Source of the DNA: Pseudomonas viridiflava
Lineage (GTDB): Bacteria; Pseudomonadota; Gammaproteobacteria; Pseudomonadales; Pseudomonadaceae
Assembly (NCBI RefSeq): GCF_900580865.1
Contig: NZ_UTBZ01000001.1
Location: 496,001 to 560,000, forward strand
Reading direction: 5' to 3'
Length of the DNA: 64,000 nucleotides
The notes under the pieces were generated by a model. The model had not been told where the DNA came from. It searched no databases and saw only the letters and a list, made by a program, of their open reading frames with translations. The position numbers and the translations under genes are program-made. Positions 33,109 to 41,968 of this stretch are shown one piece after another; within the stretch, counting starts at the first letter, position 1, and each line of letters opens with the position of its first letter.

Positions 33109-33981
33109 TCAGCGGATGTGTGCGAGCACACCTTGAAGCTCATCAAGGGAGTTGTAACCGATCACCAACTGCCCCTTTCCCTTCTTGCCGTGGCGAATCT
33201 GCACCGCAGAGCCTAGGCGCTCGGCCAGACGCTGTTCGAGACGCGCGATATCCGGGTCGGGTTTGGTCGCTTCCACAGGCTCCGGTTTGCCACTCAACCA
33301 CTGGCGAACCAGTGCCTCAGTTTGGCGCACGGTGAGACCGCGTGCGACAACATGTCGCGCCCCTTCAACCTGTTGATTGTCCGGCAGACCGAGCAAAGCA
33401 CGGGCATGGCCCATTTCCAGGTCGCCATGGGACAGCATGGTCTTGATGACTTCCGGCAGCGCAATAAGCCGCAACAGGTTAGCCACAGTGACGCGGGACT
33501 TACCCACAGCCTCGGCAACTTGTTGCTGAGTGAGCTGGAATTCCTGCTGCAAACGCTGCAGGGCCACCGCTTCTTCGATCGGGTTGAGGTCTTCGCGCTG
33601 GATGTTCTCGATCAGCGCAATGGCGATTGCAGTTTCATCCGGCACATCGCGGACCATCGCCGGGATGGTTTCCTGCCCGGCTTGCTGACTCGCGCGCCAG
33701 CGACGTTCACCGGCGATGATCTCGAAGCGGCCACCGCCAATCGGGCGCACCACGATCGGCTGCATCACGCCTTGCGCCTTGATCGACGCTGCCAGTTCTT
33801 CCAGCGCCTGAGGATCCATGTCGCGGCGCGGCTGGTATTTGCCGCGCTGCAGAAGATCCAGTGGCAAGTGCTGCAGTTCGCGGGTGTCAGCTTGCGCCGC
33901 TTGTTCTTCCAGCGCGCTGACGGTCGGACCACTCAGCAGTGCATCCAGTCCACGTCCGAGACCTCGTTTCTTGACGGCCAT
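33109..33981 (-). CDS. parB: chromosome partitioning protein ParB (Spo0J family)
   Basis: A 290-residue CTP-dependent clamp that loads at parS sites. The N-terminal ParB domain has the GERRWRASQQAG box, followed by the HTH region (FQLTQQQVAEAVGKSRVTVA) and the C-terminal dimerisation domain. It lies 9 bases after parA. A perfect parS (50201-50216) lies 16 kb away inside recF. Confidence 0.97.
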   Translation of the reverse strand: MAVKKRGLGRGLDALLSGPTVSALEEQAAQADTRELQHLPLDLLQRGKYQPRRDMDPQALEELAASIKAQGVMQPIVVRPIGGGRFEIIAGERRWRASQQAGQETIPAMVRDVPDETAIAIALIENIQREDLNPIEEAVALQRLQQEFQLTQQQVAEAVGKSRVTVANLLRLIALPEVIKTMLSHGDLEMGHARALLGLPDNQQVEGARHVVARGLTVRQTEALVRQWLSGKPEPVEATKPDPDIARLEQRLAERLGSAVQIRHGKKGKGQLVIGYNSLDELQGVLAHIR

Positions 33982-33990
33982 GGGGATTCC

Positions 33991-34788
33991 TTAAGTTGCC
34001 TGAGCGGCGGCGATGCGTGAGTTTTTGCGCTGACGACGTACCATCTCGCCGGCCAGGGCAAGATAAGCCAGGGCGCCGCGCGATTGCTTGTCGTAGGCCA
34101 GCGCCGGCATGCCGTAGCTCGGCGCTTCGGCCAGGCGGATGTTGCGCGGAATCACCGTGTCGTACAACTGATCGCCGAAGTGTTCCTTGAGCTGCGCCGA
34201 AACGTCATTCATCAGGCTCAGACGCGGGTCATACATGGTCCGCAGCAACCCTTCGACTTTCAGGTTCGGATTCAGCAGCTCAGCGATGCGCTTGATGTTA
34301 TCCACAAGGTCGCTCAAGCCTTCGAGCGCAAAGTACTCGCACTGCATGGGGATAATTACCCCATCGGCGGCGACCAATGCGTTCAGCGTAAGCATCGAGA
34401 GCGACGGCGGGCAGTCAATCAGAATGTAATCGTAGTTTTCACGGATCGGCGCCAGCGCGCTGCGCAGACGGCTTTCCTTCATCTGCATTTCCAGCAGCAC
34501 GACTTCCGCAGCCGTCAGGTCGCGGTTGGCCGGCAGCAGTTGATAACCGCCGTGCTCGGAATAGTGCATGGCCTGGGCCAGATCGCATTCGCCGATCAGC
34601 AGGTCGTAGACCGAGTTTTCCAGGCCGTGTTTATCCACACCGCTACCCATGGTGGCGTTGCCCTGTGGATCGAGATCGATCAACAACACCCGGCGCTTGG
34701 TAGCGACCAGGGATGCTGCGAGGTTGATGCAGGTGGTGGTCTTGCCCACACCACCCTTCTGGTTCGCTATCGCGAATACCTTAGCCAT
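33991..34788 (-). CDS. parA: chromosome partitioning ATPase ParA (Soj family)
   Basis: A 265-residue ATPase that binds nucleoid DNA and moves ParB-parS complexes. The deviant Walker A KGGVGKTT (11-18) carries the signature Lys11. The ATG at 34788 is used because family members begin MAKVFAIANQKGG; the longer frame adds only six residues. Other motifs are DLDPQGNATMGSG and YILIDCPPSLSMLT. It follows rsmG by 18 bases in the order mnmG-rsmG-parA-parB. Confidence 0.97.
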   Translation of the reverse strand: MAKVFAIANQKGGVGKTTTCINLAASLVATKRRVLLIDLDPQGNATMGSGVDKHGLENSVYDLLIGECDLAQAMHYSEHGGYQLLPANRDLTAAEVVLLEMQMKESRLRSALAPIRENYDYILIDCPPSLSMLTLNALVAADGVIIPMQCEYFALEGLSDLVDNIKRIAELLNPNLKVEGLLRTMYDPRLSLMNDVSAQLKEHFGDQLYDTVIPRNIRLAEAPSYGMPALAYDKQSRGALAYLALAGEMVRRQRKNSRIAAAQAT

Positions 34789-34806
34789 TCTTGCTTGTGT
34801 TCCCAA

Positions 34807-35451
34807 TCATGCCGTGCGGCGCAGTATCAGCAGATGGCGTTGGCCTTGGCAACCGGGTACGGCCAGGGCGTGTTCGCTATCGAGTTTGAAGTCTGCCGGC
34901 AATGCTACCAGCTCATCGGCCGGATGAACGCCCTTCATTGCCAGCCAGCGTGTATCGGCGTCGCCAAGATGGCGAGTCCAATTGGTGAAGTTCTCCATGC
35001 TGCTGAACGCCCGGGAAATGATCCCGTTGAACGGTTGAGCAGGCTGGAACGCTTCGACACGACTGTGGATAACTTGCAGGTTATCCAGTTTGAGTTCGAG
35101 TTTGACCTGGGTCAGGAAGCGGGTTTTCTTGCCGTTGCTGTCCAGGCAGGTCACTTGCGAGTCCGGATAGAGGATCGCCAAAGGAATCCCCGGCATGCCG
35201 CCGCCGCTGCCGACGTCGAGCCAGCGGCCGTTTTCGATGAACGACATCACGCTCAGACTATCGAGCAAGTGCCGCGAGACCATTTCGTCCGGATCACGCA
35301 CGGCGGTCAGGTTGTAGGCCTGGTTCCATTTGATCAACAGGGCCAGATAACCCAGCAGTAATTCATGCTGGGCTTCAGTGAGATTGACACCGAGCTCGCG
35401 GGCTCCTGTGGATAACTCTTCGGCGTGTTGCGAAGTGACCTTAGAACTCAA
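34807..35451 (-). CDS. rsmG: 16S rRNA (guanine(527)-N7)-methyltransferase
   Basis: A 214-residue SAM-dependent methyltransferase modifying G527 of 16S rRNA; loss gives low-level streptomycin resistance in other bacteria. Motif I is [12 protein letters not shown] (79-90), and the N-terminal [17 protein letters not shown] is diagnostic. It overlaps the mnmG stop by 4 bases. Confidence 0.97.
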   Translation of the reverse strand: MSSKVTSQHAEELSTGARELGVNLTEAQHELLLGYLALLIKWNQAYNLTAVRDPDEMVSRHLLDSLSVMSFIENGRWLDVGSGGGMPGIPLAILYPDSQVTCLDSNGKKTRFLTQVKLELKLDNLQVIHSRVEAFQPAQPFNGIISRAFSSMENFTNWTRHLGDADTRWLAMKGVHPADELVALPADFKLDSEHALAVPGCQGQRHLLILRRTA

Positions 35452-37349
35452 GCGCTTTGCTCCAACTGACGGCCCGCGCCGCGTTTTTTCAAATGAATCA
35501 TCAACAGCGAAATCGCTGCCGGGGTCACGCCCGGGATCCGCGAAGCCTGGCCCAGCGTCTCTGGTCGAGTCGCGCCGAGCTTGCTCTGGATCTCCTTGGA
35601 GAGACCGGAAATGTTGGTGTAATCGATATCCACAGGCAATTTCGTGTCTTCACTGGCGCGCAGACGGGCGATTTCGTCCTGTTGACGATCAATGTAACCG
35701 GCGTATTTGGTCTTGATTTCAACCTGTTCGGCGACCTGTGGATCTTCGGCGCCGTTGCCGGTCACCTCGACCAGACCAGCGTAGTCGATTTCCGGACGGC
35801 TCAAGAGGTTGAGCAGGTTGTATTCGTGAGTCAGCGGCGTGCCGAATTTCTCGGCAATCGCATCGCCCTGCTGCGTGTTCGGGCGAACCCAGGTGCTTTT
35901 CAGGCGCTGCTCTTCCAGCTCGATGCTTTCGCGCTTCTTGCAGAAGGCCGCCCAACGCGCGTCATCGACCAGACCGAGCTCGCGACCTTTTTCGGTCAAA
36001 CGCAGGTCGGCGTTGTCCTCGCGCAGGATCAGGCGGTACTCGGCACGGGAAGTGAACATGCGGTACGGCTCTTGGGTACCGAGGGTGATCAGGTCGTCGA
36101 CCAACACACCGATGTACGCTTCATCGCGACGCGGGCACCAGGCTTCTCTGCCCTTGGCGCGCAGTGCGGCGTTGGCGCCAGCGAGCAAACCTTGGGCGCC
36201 GGCTTCTTCGTAACCGGTGGTGCCGTTGATTTGTCCGGCAAAGAACAGACCGCCGATGACTTTGGTCTCGAGGCTGTATTTCAAATCACGCGGATCGAAG
36301 TAGTCGTACTCGATCGCATAGCCCGGACGCACGATGTGCGCGTTTTCCATGCCGCGGATCGATTGCACGATCTGCAATTGCACGTCGAACGGCAAGCTTG
36401 TGGATATCCCGTTCGGATACAGCTCATGGGTGGTCAAACCTTCCGGTTCGATAAACACCTGATGGCTTTCCTTGTCGGCAAAGCGATGAATCTTGTCTTC
36501 GATCGACGGGCAATAGCGCGGGCCGATGCCTTCGATTTCACCGGCAGCCGAATACATCGGCGAACGATCGAGGTTCGCCGCGATTATTTCGTGGGTGCGG
36601 GCGTTTGTGTGAGTAATCCAGCAACTGACCTGGCGCGGATGTTGTTCTTTGTTGCCCATGAAGGACATCACCGGGATCGGCGTATCGCCGGGTTGCTCGG
36701 TCATTACCGAGAAATCCACAGATTTGCCGTCAATACGCGGCGGTGTACCGGTTTTCAGGCGACCGACACGCAGTGGCAGTTCACGCAAACGGTGAGCCAG
36801 TGCAATCGATGGCGGATCACCGGCGCGGCCACCGGAGAAATTCTGCAAACCGATGTGGATAAGTCCACCAAGGAAGGTACCGGTGGTCAACACCACGGAA
36901 TCGGCGAAGAAGCGCAGACCCATTTGCGTGACAACACCACGGACTTGTTCCTGCTCAACGATCAGGTCGTCAGCAGCTTGTTGAAATATCCACAGGTTCG
37001 GTTGGTTTTCGAGGATTTCGCGGACAGCGGCTTTGTACAGAATCCGGTCGGCTTGCGCACGAGTCGCCCGAACGGCTGGGCCTTTGCGGCTATTCAACAC
37101 ACGAAACTGGATGCCACCCAAATCGGTAGCCGTGGCCATCGCGCCGCCGAGGGCATCGATTTCCTTGACCAGATGGCTTTTGCCGATGCCACCGATGGCC
37201 GGGTTGCAACTCATGGCACCGAGGGTTTCCACGTTATGCGTCAGCAACAGGGTTTTTGCCCCCATACGTGCTGAGGCCAGTGCTGCCTCGGTACCGGCAT
37301 GACCGCCGCCGATGACGATCACTTCAAAACGGGAAGGGAAATCCACCAC
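35448..37349 (-). CDS. mnmG: tRNA uridine-5-carboxymethylaminomethyl modification enzyme MnmG (GidA)
   Basis: A 633-residue FAD enzyme that, with MnmE, installs cmnm5 on U34 of certain tRNAs. The dinucleotide-binding motif [10 protein letters not shown] starts at residue 14, [13 protein letters not shown] follows, and [13 protein letters not shown] is a family signature. The start is GTG at 37349; a second GTG at 37346 is also possible and has slightly better spacing to the GAGG. A DnaA-box cluster lies upstream. MnmE is encoded 4.6 kb away, with an iron-uptake module in between. Confidence 0.96.
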   Translation of the reverse strand: MVDFPSRFEVIVIGGGHAGTEAALASARMGAKTLLLTHNVETLGAMSCNPAIGGIGKSHLVKEIDALGGAMATATDLGGIQFRVLNSRKGPAVRATRAQADRILYKAAVREILENQPNLWIFQQAADDLIVEQEQVRGVVTQMGLRFFADSVVLTTGTFLGGLIHIGLQNFSGGRAGDPPSIALAHRLRELPLRVGRLKTGTPPRIDGKSVDFSVMTEQPGDTPIPVMSFMGNKEQHPRQVSCWITHTNARTHEIIAANLDRSPMYSAAGEIEGIGPRYCPSIEDKIHRFADKESHQVFIEPEGLTTHELYPNGISTSLPFDVQLQIVQSIRGMENAHIVRPGYAIEYDYFDPRDLKYSLETKVIGGLFFAGQINGTTGYEEAGAQGLLAGANAALRAKGREAWCPRRDEAYIGVLVDDLITLGTQEPYRMFTSRAEYRLILREDNADLRLTEKGRELGLVDDARWAAFCKKRESIELEEQRLKSTWVRPNTQQGDAIAEKFGTPLTHEYNLLNLLSRPEIDYAGLVEVTGNGAEDPQVAEQVEIKTKYAGYIDRQQDEIARLRASEDTKLPVDIDYTNISGLSKEIQSKLGATRPETLGQASRIPGVTPAAISLLMIHLKKRGAGRQLEQSA

Positions 37350-37916
37350 GCACCTCGTGCCTGCTTAAGTAGGTAATTCAGGAATAGTTTGAGATCAGGT
37401 TTTTGGACCTGGTCGACAAGTATAGGGACTTCGCCCTTCCTAAAGAACCCTTTGCACAAAATTTAACCAGCTGTGGAGAACTCGAGGTTAAAAGAATAAA
37501 AAAGAGAGAAATTTATAAAACCTTTGTTTTTATGTTTATTCTTACTGAGCCACATTTCTGTGGATAGATCGCTACAGGCCTTTATATTCAATATGTACAG
37601 AGTTTCAAAACCCTGTGCTCATGTGCCAATGAGGGCCTTGGATAACCGGTGTAAGCCTGTGGATGAAAGGGGTGGTTATCCACAGAGGGGTTTATATCCA
37701 GTTTTGAAGCCCTGTTATCAACCGACCTCAGTGGCAGTTATTCACAGGGCTTAATCCACAGAAAAACGATAAACCGGCTCTTTCAGGGCGCAAAAAAAGC
37801 GCCACGGAAGAATCGGTGACGGTCAGAAAGCCGATAGAGGAATGTGAAAGGACTATTGTGAGAGGACGTAACAGAGGCTAATAATAGCCATTATCATTAA
37901 CCCGCCAGTTTTCCCC
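37350..37916. other. intergenic region between mnmG and fecI with second DnaA-box cluster
   Basis: These 567 bases separate divergent genes and contain no convincing ORF. The first half is AT-rich (around 37480-37560). A cluster of DnaA boxes follows: a perfect TTATCCACA at 37676-37684, TTATTCACA at 37738-37746, and one-mismatch boxes at 37559-37567, 37658-37666 and 37752-37760. In P. putida a DnaA-box cluster is known upstream of gidA/mnmG in addition to the one upstream of dnaA. The fecI promoter and Fur box occupy the right end. Confidence 0.75.
37856..37895 (+). promoter_or_regulatory. fecI promoter with overlapping Fur box
   Basis: The 19 bp stretch 37877-37895 agrees with the Fur consensus (GATAATGATAATCATTATC) at 15 positions, including all of CATTATC. 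It covers a -10 AATAAT (37880-37885) that lies 18 bp from a -35-like TTGTGA (37856-37861). Iron-loaded Fur should therefore repress fecI and the regulator/receptor genes behind it. Confidence 0.75.
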
Positions 37917-38423
37917 ATGCCCTTACCCGCCCATAACGCTGCGATCGAGCAAATCTACGAGCAACACCATTCGTGGCTATATGGATGGCTCAAGGGCAAA
38001 TTGCATGACGCCTGCGATGCCGCCGATGTGGCGCATGACACGTTCGTACGGATTCTGGCGGCGCGTAATGCCGCACAGATTCGTGAACCACGGGATTATC
38101 TGGCGACCATTGCACGCGGTCTGGTCATTGATCGTTATAGAAGACAGGCAATCGAAGCCGCCTATTTGCAGACCTTGGCTGCTCGTCCGGAAGCAACCGT
38201 CATCAGCGAAGAAGACAAAGCACTGATCATCGAAACCCTGGTTGCTGTGGATAAAGCCTTGGCCGGTCTGGGCGGACGGACCCGGCAGATCTTCACGCTT
38301 TCGCAGATCGACGGCCTGTCTTATCAACAGATCGCTGTGCAGTTGAAGGTTTCCCTGACCACAGTAAAGAAGCACATGATCCGCGCTTTGACGGAATGTG
38401 CCCTGATCATGGCGCAGCGCTGA
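37917..38423 (+). CDS. ECF sigma factor, FecI type
   Basis: A 168-residue extracytoplasmic-function sigma factor. Region 2 contains DAADVAHDTFVRILAARNAA and the -10 recognition segment RGLVIDRYRRQAIEAAYL; region 4 is RQIFTLSQIDGLSYQQIAVQ. It fits the FecI/FpvI/FiuI group that transcribes siderophore receptor genes after a signal from the loaded receptor via FecR. The ATG at 37917 lacks a clear Shine-Dalgarno. Its stop overlaps the fecR-like start by one base (TGATG). A Fur box sits at its promoter. Confidence 0.92.
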   Translation: MPLPAHNAAIEQIYEQHHSWLYGWLKGKLHDACDAADVAHDTFVRILAARNAAQIREPRDYLATIARGLVIDRYRRQAIEAAYLQTLAARPEATVISEEDKALIIETLVAVDKALAGLGGRTRQIFTLSQIDGLSYQQIAVQLKVSLTTVKKHMIRALTECALIMAQR

Positions 38424-39370
38424 TGGCCATCGCCCCCAGCCGCAAAGTGTTCGAAGCCGCTGCCGGTTGGTATGTGCAGTTTCAGGCCGATCCGCCGACT
38501 CTAGCCGAACAGAAAGCCTGGCAGCTGTGGATAGATAGCGATCCAGCGCACTTGGCGGCGTGGAACCAGATGGAACAATTGCAGCGTCATCTCGGCACCC
38601 TGCCGCAGGATTTGAAACGTCGCGCGCTGAATACCGGCCAGCAACGGCGTCAAGTACTGAAGCTGTTGCTGCTCGCGACCGGGACAGGGTTCTTGGGTTG
38701 GAACGCTCAGCAACATACATCCCTGGGGAATGTCTGGGCCGATTACAAAACTGGCGTTGGCCAGCGTCGTAGCATTTCATTGGCGGATGGCAGCCAGATC
38801 CAGCTCAACACAGACACCGCCATTGATGTGTCCTTCGATGCGGTGCAACGCCTGATTCGCTTGCGCTCGGGTGAAATCCTCATTCAAACCGGCAAGCTTG
38901 GTGATCAGCGGCCGTTTTTTGTCGAGACCCGCGATGGCCGGATTCAAGCGTTGGGCACGCGTTTTTCTGTGCATCAGCTGCCGGGCTCAACGCGGGTCGG
39001 CGTGCTGGAAGATCGGGTCAGCGTGCAACCCGCTGATCCATCAACGGCCGCGATGATCTTGAAAGCAGGCGAAGGCGCGGACTTCGATAGTCGGCACATC
39101 GGACGCCTTCATCCCTATAAATCCTCGGCAGTGGCGTGGACCAACGGCCAGCTGATTGTGCTCGATGCACGATTGGGCGAGGTGATCGAAGAGCTGGGGC
39201 GTTATCGCAGCGGCGTTCTGCACTGCGATAGCCGCGCCCGGGATCTGCGGGTATCCGGCACCTTTCGGCTCGATTCCACCGATGCCGTGCTGGCCAACCT
39301 TCAGGCCTCGTTACCGATCAACGTCCGCTACTTCACCCGTTACTGGGTCTCGATCAGCCACAACGTCTGA
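38423..39370 (+). CDS. FecR-family sigma factor regulator
   Basis: A 315-residue inner-membrane regulator paired with the sigma factor. Residues 1-45 are the DUF4880-type cytoplasmic domain that contacts the sigma factor (AAGWYVQFQADPPTLAEQKA). One membrane helix lies near residues 80-97 (VLKLLLLATGTGFLGW), followed by the periplasmic FecR domain (SLADGSQIQLNTDTAIDVSF). The C-terminus ends in an STN-like fold that receives the signal from the receptor. I chose the ATG at 38423 because it gives the standard N-terminus and overlaps the fecI stop. Confidence 0.92.
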   Translation: MAIAPSRKVFEAAAGWYVQFQADPPTLAEQKAWQLWIDSDPAHLAAWNQMEQLQRHLGTLPQDLKRRALNTGQQRRQVLKLLLLATGTGFLGWNAQQHTSLGNVWADYKTGVGQRRSISLADGSQIQLNTDTAIDVSFDAVQRLIRLRSGEILIQTGKLGDQRPFFVETRDGRIQALGTRFSVHQLPGSTRVGVLEDRVSVQPADPSTAAMILKAGEGADFDSRHIGRLHPYKSSAVAWTNGQLIVLDARLGEVIEELGRYRSGVLHCDSRARDLRVSGTFRLDSTDAVLANLQASLPINVRYFTRYWVSISHNV

Positions 39371-39489
39371 TCGAAAATCACCTGGGGAAAAATAAATCGA
39401 AAACAGGGTTATCTTTTTTTGCCCTGACCCGGCCCTACAGGTAATCGCGATAAACGCGGCTCTTCGCCACCTTCAGGGCTTATCCACAC
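39371..39489 (+). promoter_or_regulatory. region between fecR and receptor with possible FecI-dependent promoter
   Basis: These 119 bases contain GGAAAA at 39386-39391 followed 17 bases later by TTATC, which could be an ECF promoter read by the neighbouring sigma factor (weak, inference). A short CAGGG/CCCTG hairpin around 39404-39425 spans T7. A perfect DnaA box (39480-39488) ends two bases before the receptor start codon. Confidence 0.35.
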
Positions 39490-41925
39490 ATGCGTCTTCC
39501 CACGTTCCGTCAGCGTTTTTCCCACCACTGCATTGCCTACAGCCTACTGATGACCAGTGCCGCGTCCTGCCTGGTAATGACCAACAACGCCTTCGCGGCG
39601 ATGGCCGCCCAGCGCTACACCATTGCTGCCGGCCCGCTGGACAATGCGTTGAGCCAGTTCGCCTCCGCAGCAAACGTGATTCTGTCGTTCTCGCCGCAAC
39701 AGACCAGCCGTTTACGCAGTGCGGGACTGAACGGCAACTTCACCGTCGAACAGGGATTCTCCCAACTGCTGCAAGGCTCGGGGTTGCAAGCCATACCGCA
39801 GGCGCCTAGCAGCTACATTCTGCAGGCGCTGCCCACTGGTGACTCGCTGGAACTGGCCCCGACCAACATCAACGGGCAATTAGCCAACCCGATGAACCTG
39901 GATTACACCGCCGACGTCGGCTACAAAGCGCAGAGCAGCCGGATCGGTACGAAAACCAGTACACCGTTGTCGGAAACGCCCCGTTCGGTGTCAGTCGTAA
40001 CCGCGCAACGTATGAAGGATCAGAAATCTCAGACGCTCACCGAAGTACTCGGCTACGTCCCGGGGATCTTTGCCCCACCGTTTGCCGCCGGCGACAGTCT
40101 GGCCGGGGATCTGTTTTTCATTCGCGGTTTCAACGCGACCGATTATGGCTACGGTCTGCTGCGCGATGGACTGCGTGTACAAGGCAATCGCTATGACACC
40201 AGTACCGAGCCTTATGGACTTGAGCGGGTGGAAATTTTCCGTGGTCCATCCTCGCTGCTGTATGGGGAAAACGCGCCGGGCGGCCTGGTCAATCTGGTCA
40301 GCAAACGGCCAACCGCTGCACCGCAAGGCGAAGTGCAACTGGGCTATGGCTCGAACAATCGTCGGCAGATTGGCGTTGATGTGTCGGGGCCACTCAACGA
40401 CAGCGGCAACATTCTCGGGCGCGTTGTCATGCTCGGGCGCAAGTCGGACACCCAGACCGATCACGTCCCGGATGACCGCATTTACATCGCGCCTTCGCTG
40501 ACTCTGAATTTCGATGACTTCAATACTCTGACCCTGCTGGCCAACTACCAGAAGGATCACACCAACATGGAACTTGGCCTGCCGGCCGCCGGGACACTGC
40601 TGACCAACCCCAATGGGAAGTTATCCAAAGGCACCATGCTCGGCGACCCGGACTGGAACACCTTCGAACGGGAAACCTGGAGCAGCGGTTACGAGTTCAG
40701 TCACTCGTTCAATGATGATTGGCAGTTCCGGCAGAACTCACGCTACATGCAGTCGCGCATCACCCGCCACGAAACCTGGCCAGGCAACCTCAACAATGCG
40801 GGCTTCGGCACGCGCCTGAACATGACCGCCTACGATCGCTTCAACAAATCGATGGTGTACTCGCTGGATAACCAACTGGAAGGCAAATTCCAGGTCGGCG
40901 AATTGGAAAACACCGTGCTGTTTGGTGCCAGCTACGATCGCACTTCGTTCAATCAGGACTGGAATGCCGGCATCGTCGGGCCGATCGATATCTACAACCC
41001 GGTTTACCTGCGCGATCCCACCACCCCGATCGCGGTGCAAAACACGCTGCTCGAGCAACAGATGAAAGGTGTTTATGCACAGATCCAAAGCAAATATGAC
41101 CACTGGTTGTTCTTGCTTGGCGGTCGTCAGGACTGGGTCGACAGTGATTTTCGCGACAAGGTGGCCAAGGGCAGTAACATCAGCTCCGAGGACAAAAAAT
41201 TCACTTATCAAGGCGGGGTGATGTACCAGTTCGACAACGGCATGACGCCTTATGTCAGCTATTCCACCTCATTCGTGCCTGTGCAGCAGATTTCCAATGC
41301 CGGCGCACCGCTCGATCCGATCACCAGCAGCCAATACGAAGTGGGCCTGAAATACGAGCCGATCGGCTGGGACACAGCGTTCACTGCTTCGGTGTACGAC
41401 CTGCGCAAAAAGGACGACACCTACTTAGACTCGACGACTGCGACCTACCGCCAGGTCGGCGAAAGCCGTTCCAAAGGTGTGGAACTGGAACTGAACAGCA
41501 ATCTGACGCAGAACCTCAATGTAACAGCGGCCTACACCTACACCGATGCGCGGATTACCAAAGATGCCGCCACGTCATTGGTCAAAGGCCATCAAATGAC
41601 TGGCGTGCCACGTAATCAGGCTTCGGTCTGGGCGAAATACCGTTTCCTCGATGGCGATCTGAAAGGTCTGTACGTTGGGAGCGGTGTGCGTTACTTCGAC
41701 AGTGCCTTCGCTTACACCTCGCCTACTCTATACGGGAAGCTGGATGCCGGCGATGTCACGTTGGTGGATGCGGCGATCGGTTATCAGATCGATACGCACT
41801 GGAGCGTCGACCTGAACGCGAAAAACCTGTTCGACAAGGAGTATGTGTCGGGATGCAACGATGCCGGCCGCTGCTACTGGGGTGAAGACCGCACCTTGCT
41901 CGGTACGGTCTCCTACAACTGGTAA
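39490..41925 (+). CDS. TonB-dependent ferric-siderophore receptor with N-terminal signalling domain
   Basis: An 811-residue outer-membrane receptor. The signal peptide ends near AFA (34-36). An STN signalling domain follows (about 41-115, YTIAAGPLDNALSQFASAAN), marking it as a transducer that activates the FecR/FecI pair. The plug domain is recognisable at SETPRSVSVVTAQRMKDQ and GLERVEIFRGPSSLLYGENA; the rest is the 22-strand barrel. The C-terminus CYWGEDRTLLGTVSYNW ends in an aromatic and resembles FhuA/FoxA/FiuA-type hydroxamate receptors, so ferrichrome or ferrioxamine is a reasonable guess, not a demonstrated ligand. A bidirectional terminator follows 7 bases after the stop. Confidence 0.93.
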   Translation: MRLPTFRQRFSHHCIAYSLLMTSAASCLVMTNNAFAAMAAQRYTIAAGPLDNALSQFASAANVILSFSPQQTSRLRSAGLNGNFTVEQGFSQLLQGSGLQAIPQAPSSYILQALPTGDSLELAPTNINGQLANPMNLDYTADVGYKAQSSRIGTKTSTPLSETPRSVSVVTAQRMKDQKSQTLTEVLGYVPGIFAPPFAAGDSLAGDLFFIRGFNATDYGYGLLRDGLRVQGNRYDTSTEPYGLERVEIFRGPSSLLYGENAPGGLVNLVSKRPTAAPQGEVQLGYGSNNRRQIGVDVSGPLNDSGNILGRVVMLGRKSDTQTDHVPDDRIYIAPSLTLNFDDFNTLTLLANYQKDHTNMELGLPAAGTLLTNPNGKLSKGTMLGDPDWNTFERETWSSGYEFSHSFNDDWQFRQNSRYMQSRITRHETWPGNLNNAGFGTRLNMTAYDRFNKSMVYSLDNQLEGKFQVGELENTVLFGASYDRTSFNQDWNAGIVGPIDIYNPVYLRDPTTPIAVQNTLLEQQMKGVYAQIQSKYDHWLFLLGGRQDWVDSDFRDKVAKGSNISSEDKKFTYQGGVMYQFDNGMTPYVSYSTSFVPVQQISNAGAPLDPITSSQYEVGLKYEPIGWDTAFTASVYDLRKKDDTYLDSTTATYRQVGESRSKGVELELNSNLTQNLNVTAAYTYTDARITKDAATSLVKGHQMTGVPRNQASVWAKYRFLDGDLKGLYVGSGVRYFDSAFAYTSPTLYGKLDAGDVTLVDAAIGYQIDTHWSVDLNAKNLFDKEYVSGCNDAGRCYWGEDRTLLGTVSYNW

Positions 41926-41932
41926 AACGAAA

Positions 41933-41964
41933 AAGGGGCTGTGGATAAATTTCCGCAGCCCCTT
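41933..41964. terminator. bidirectional terminator between siderophore receptor and mnmE, with DnaA box in loop
   Basis: Arms AAGGGGCTG (41933-41941) and CAGCCCCTT (41956-41964) form a 9 bp stem between convergent genes, with A-rich sequence on the left and ATTGTTATTT on the right. The loop contains a perfect DnaA box in reverse orientation, TGTGGATAA (41940-41948). Confidence 0.8.
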
Positions 41965-41968
41965 ATTG

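Noticed and set aside
35457..37274. 605-codon plus-strand frame opposite mnmG
   Set aside because: Antisense shadow; mnmG motifs are complete on the minus strand.
37524..37754. 76-codon ORF in the mnmG-fecI gap
   Set aside because: It covers the DnaA-box cluster, has no ribosome site, and the peptide has no coding character.
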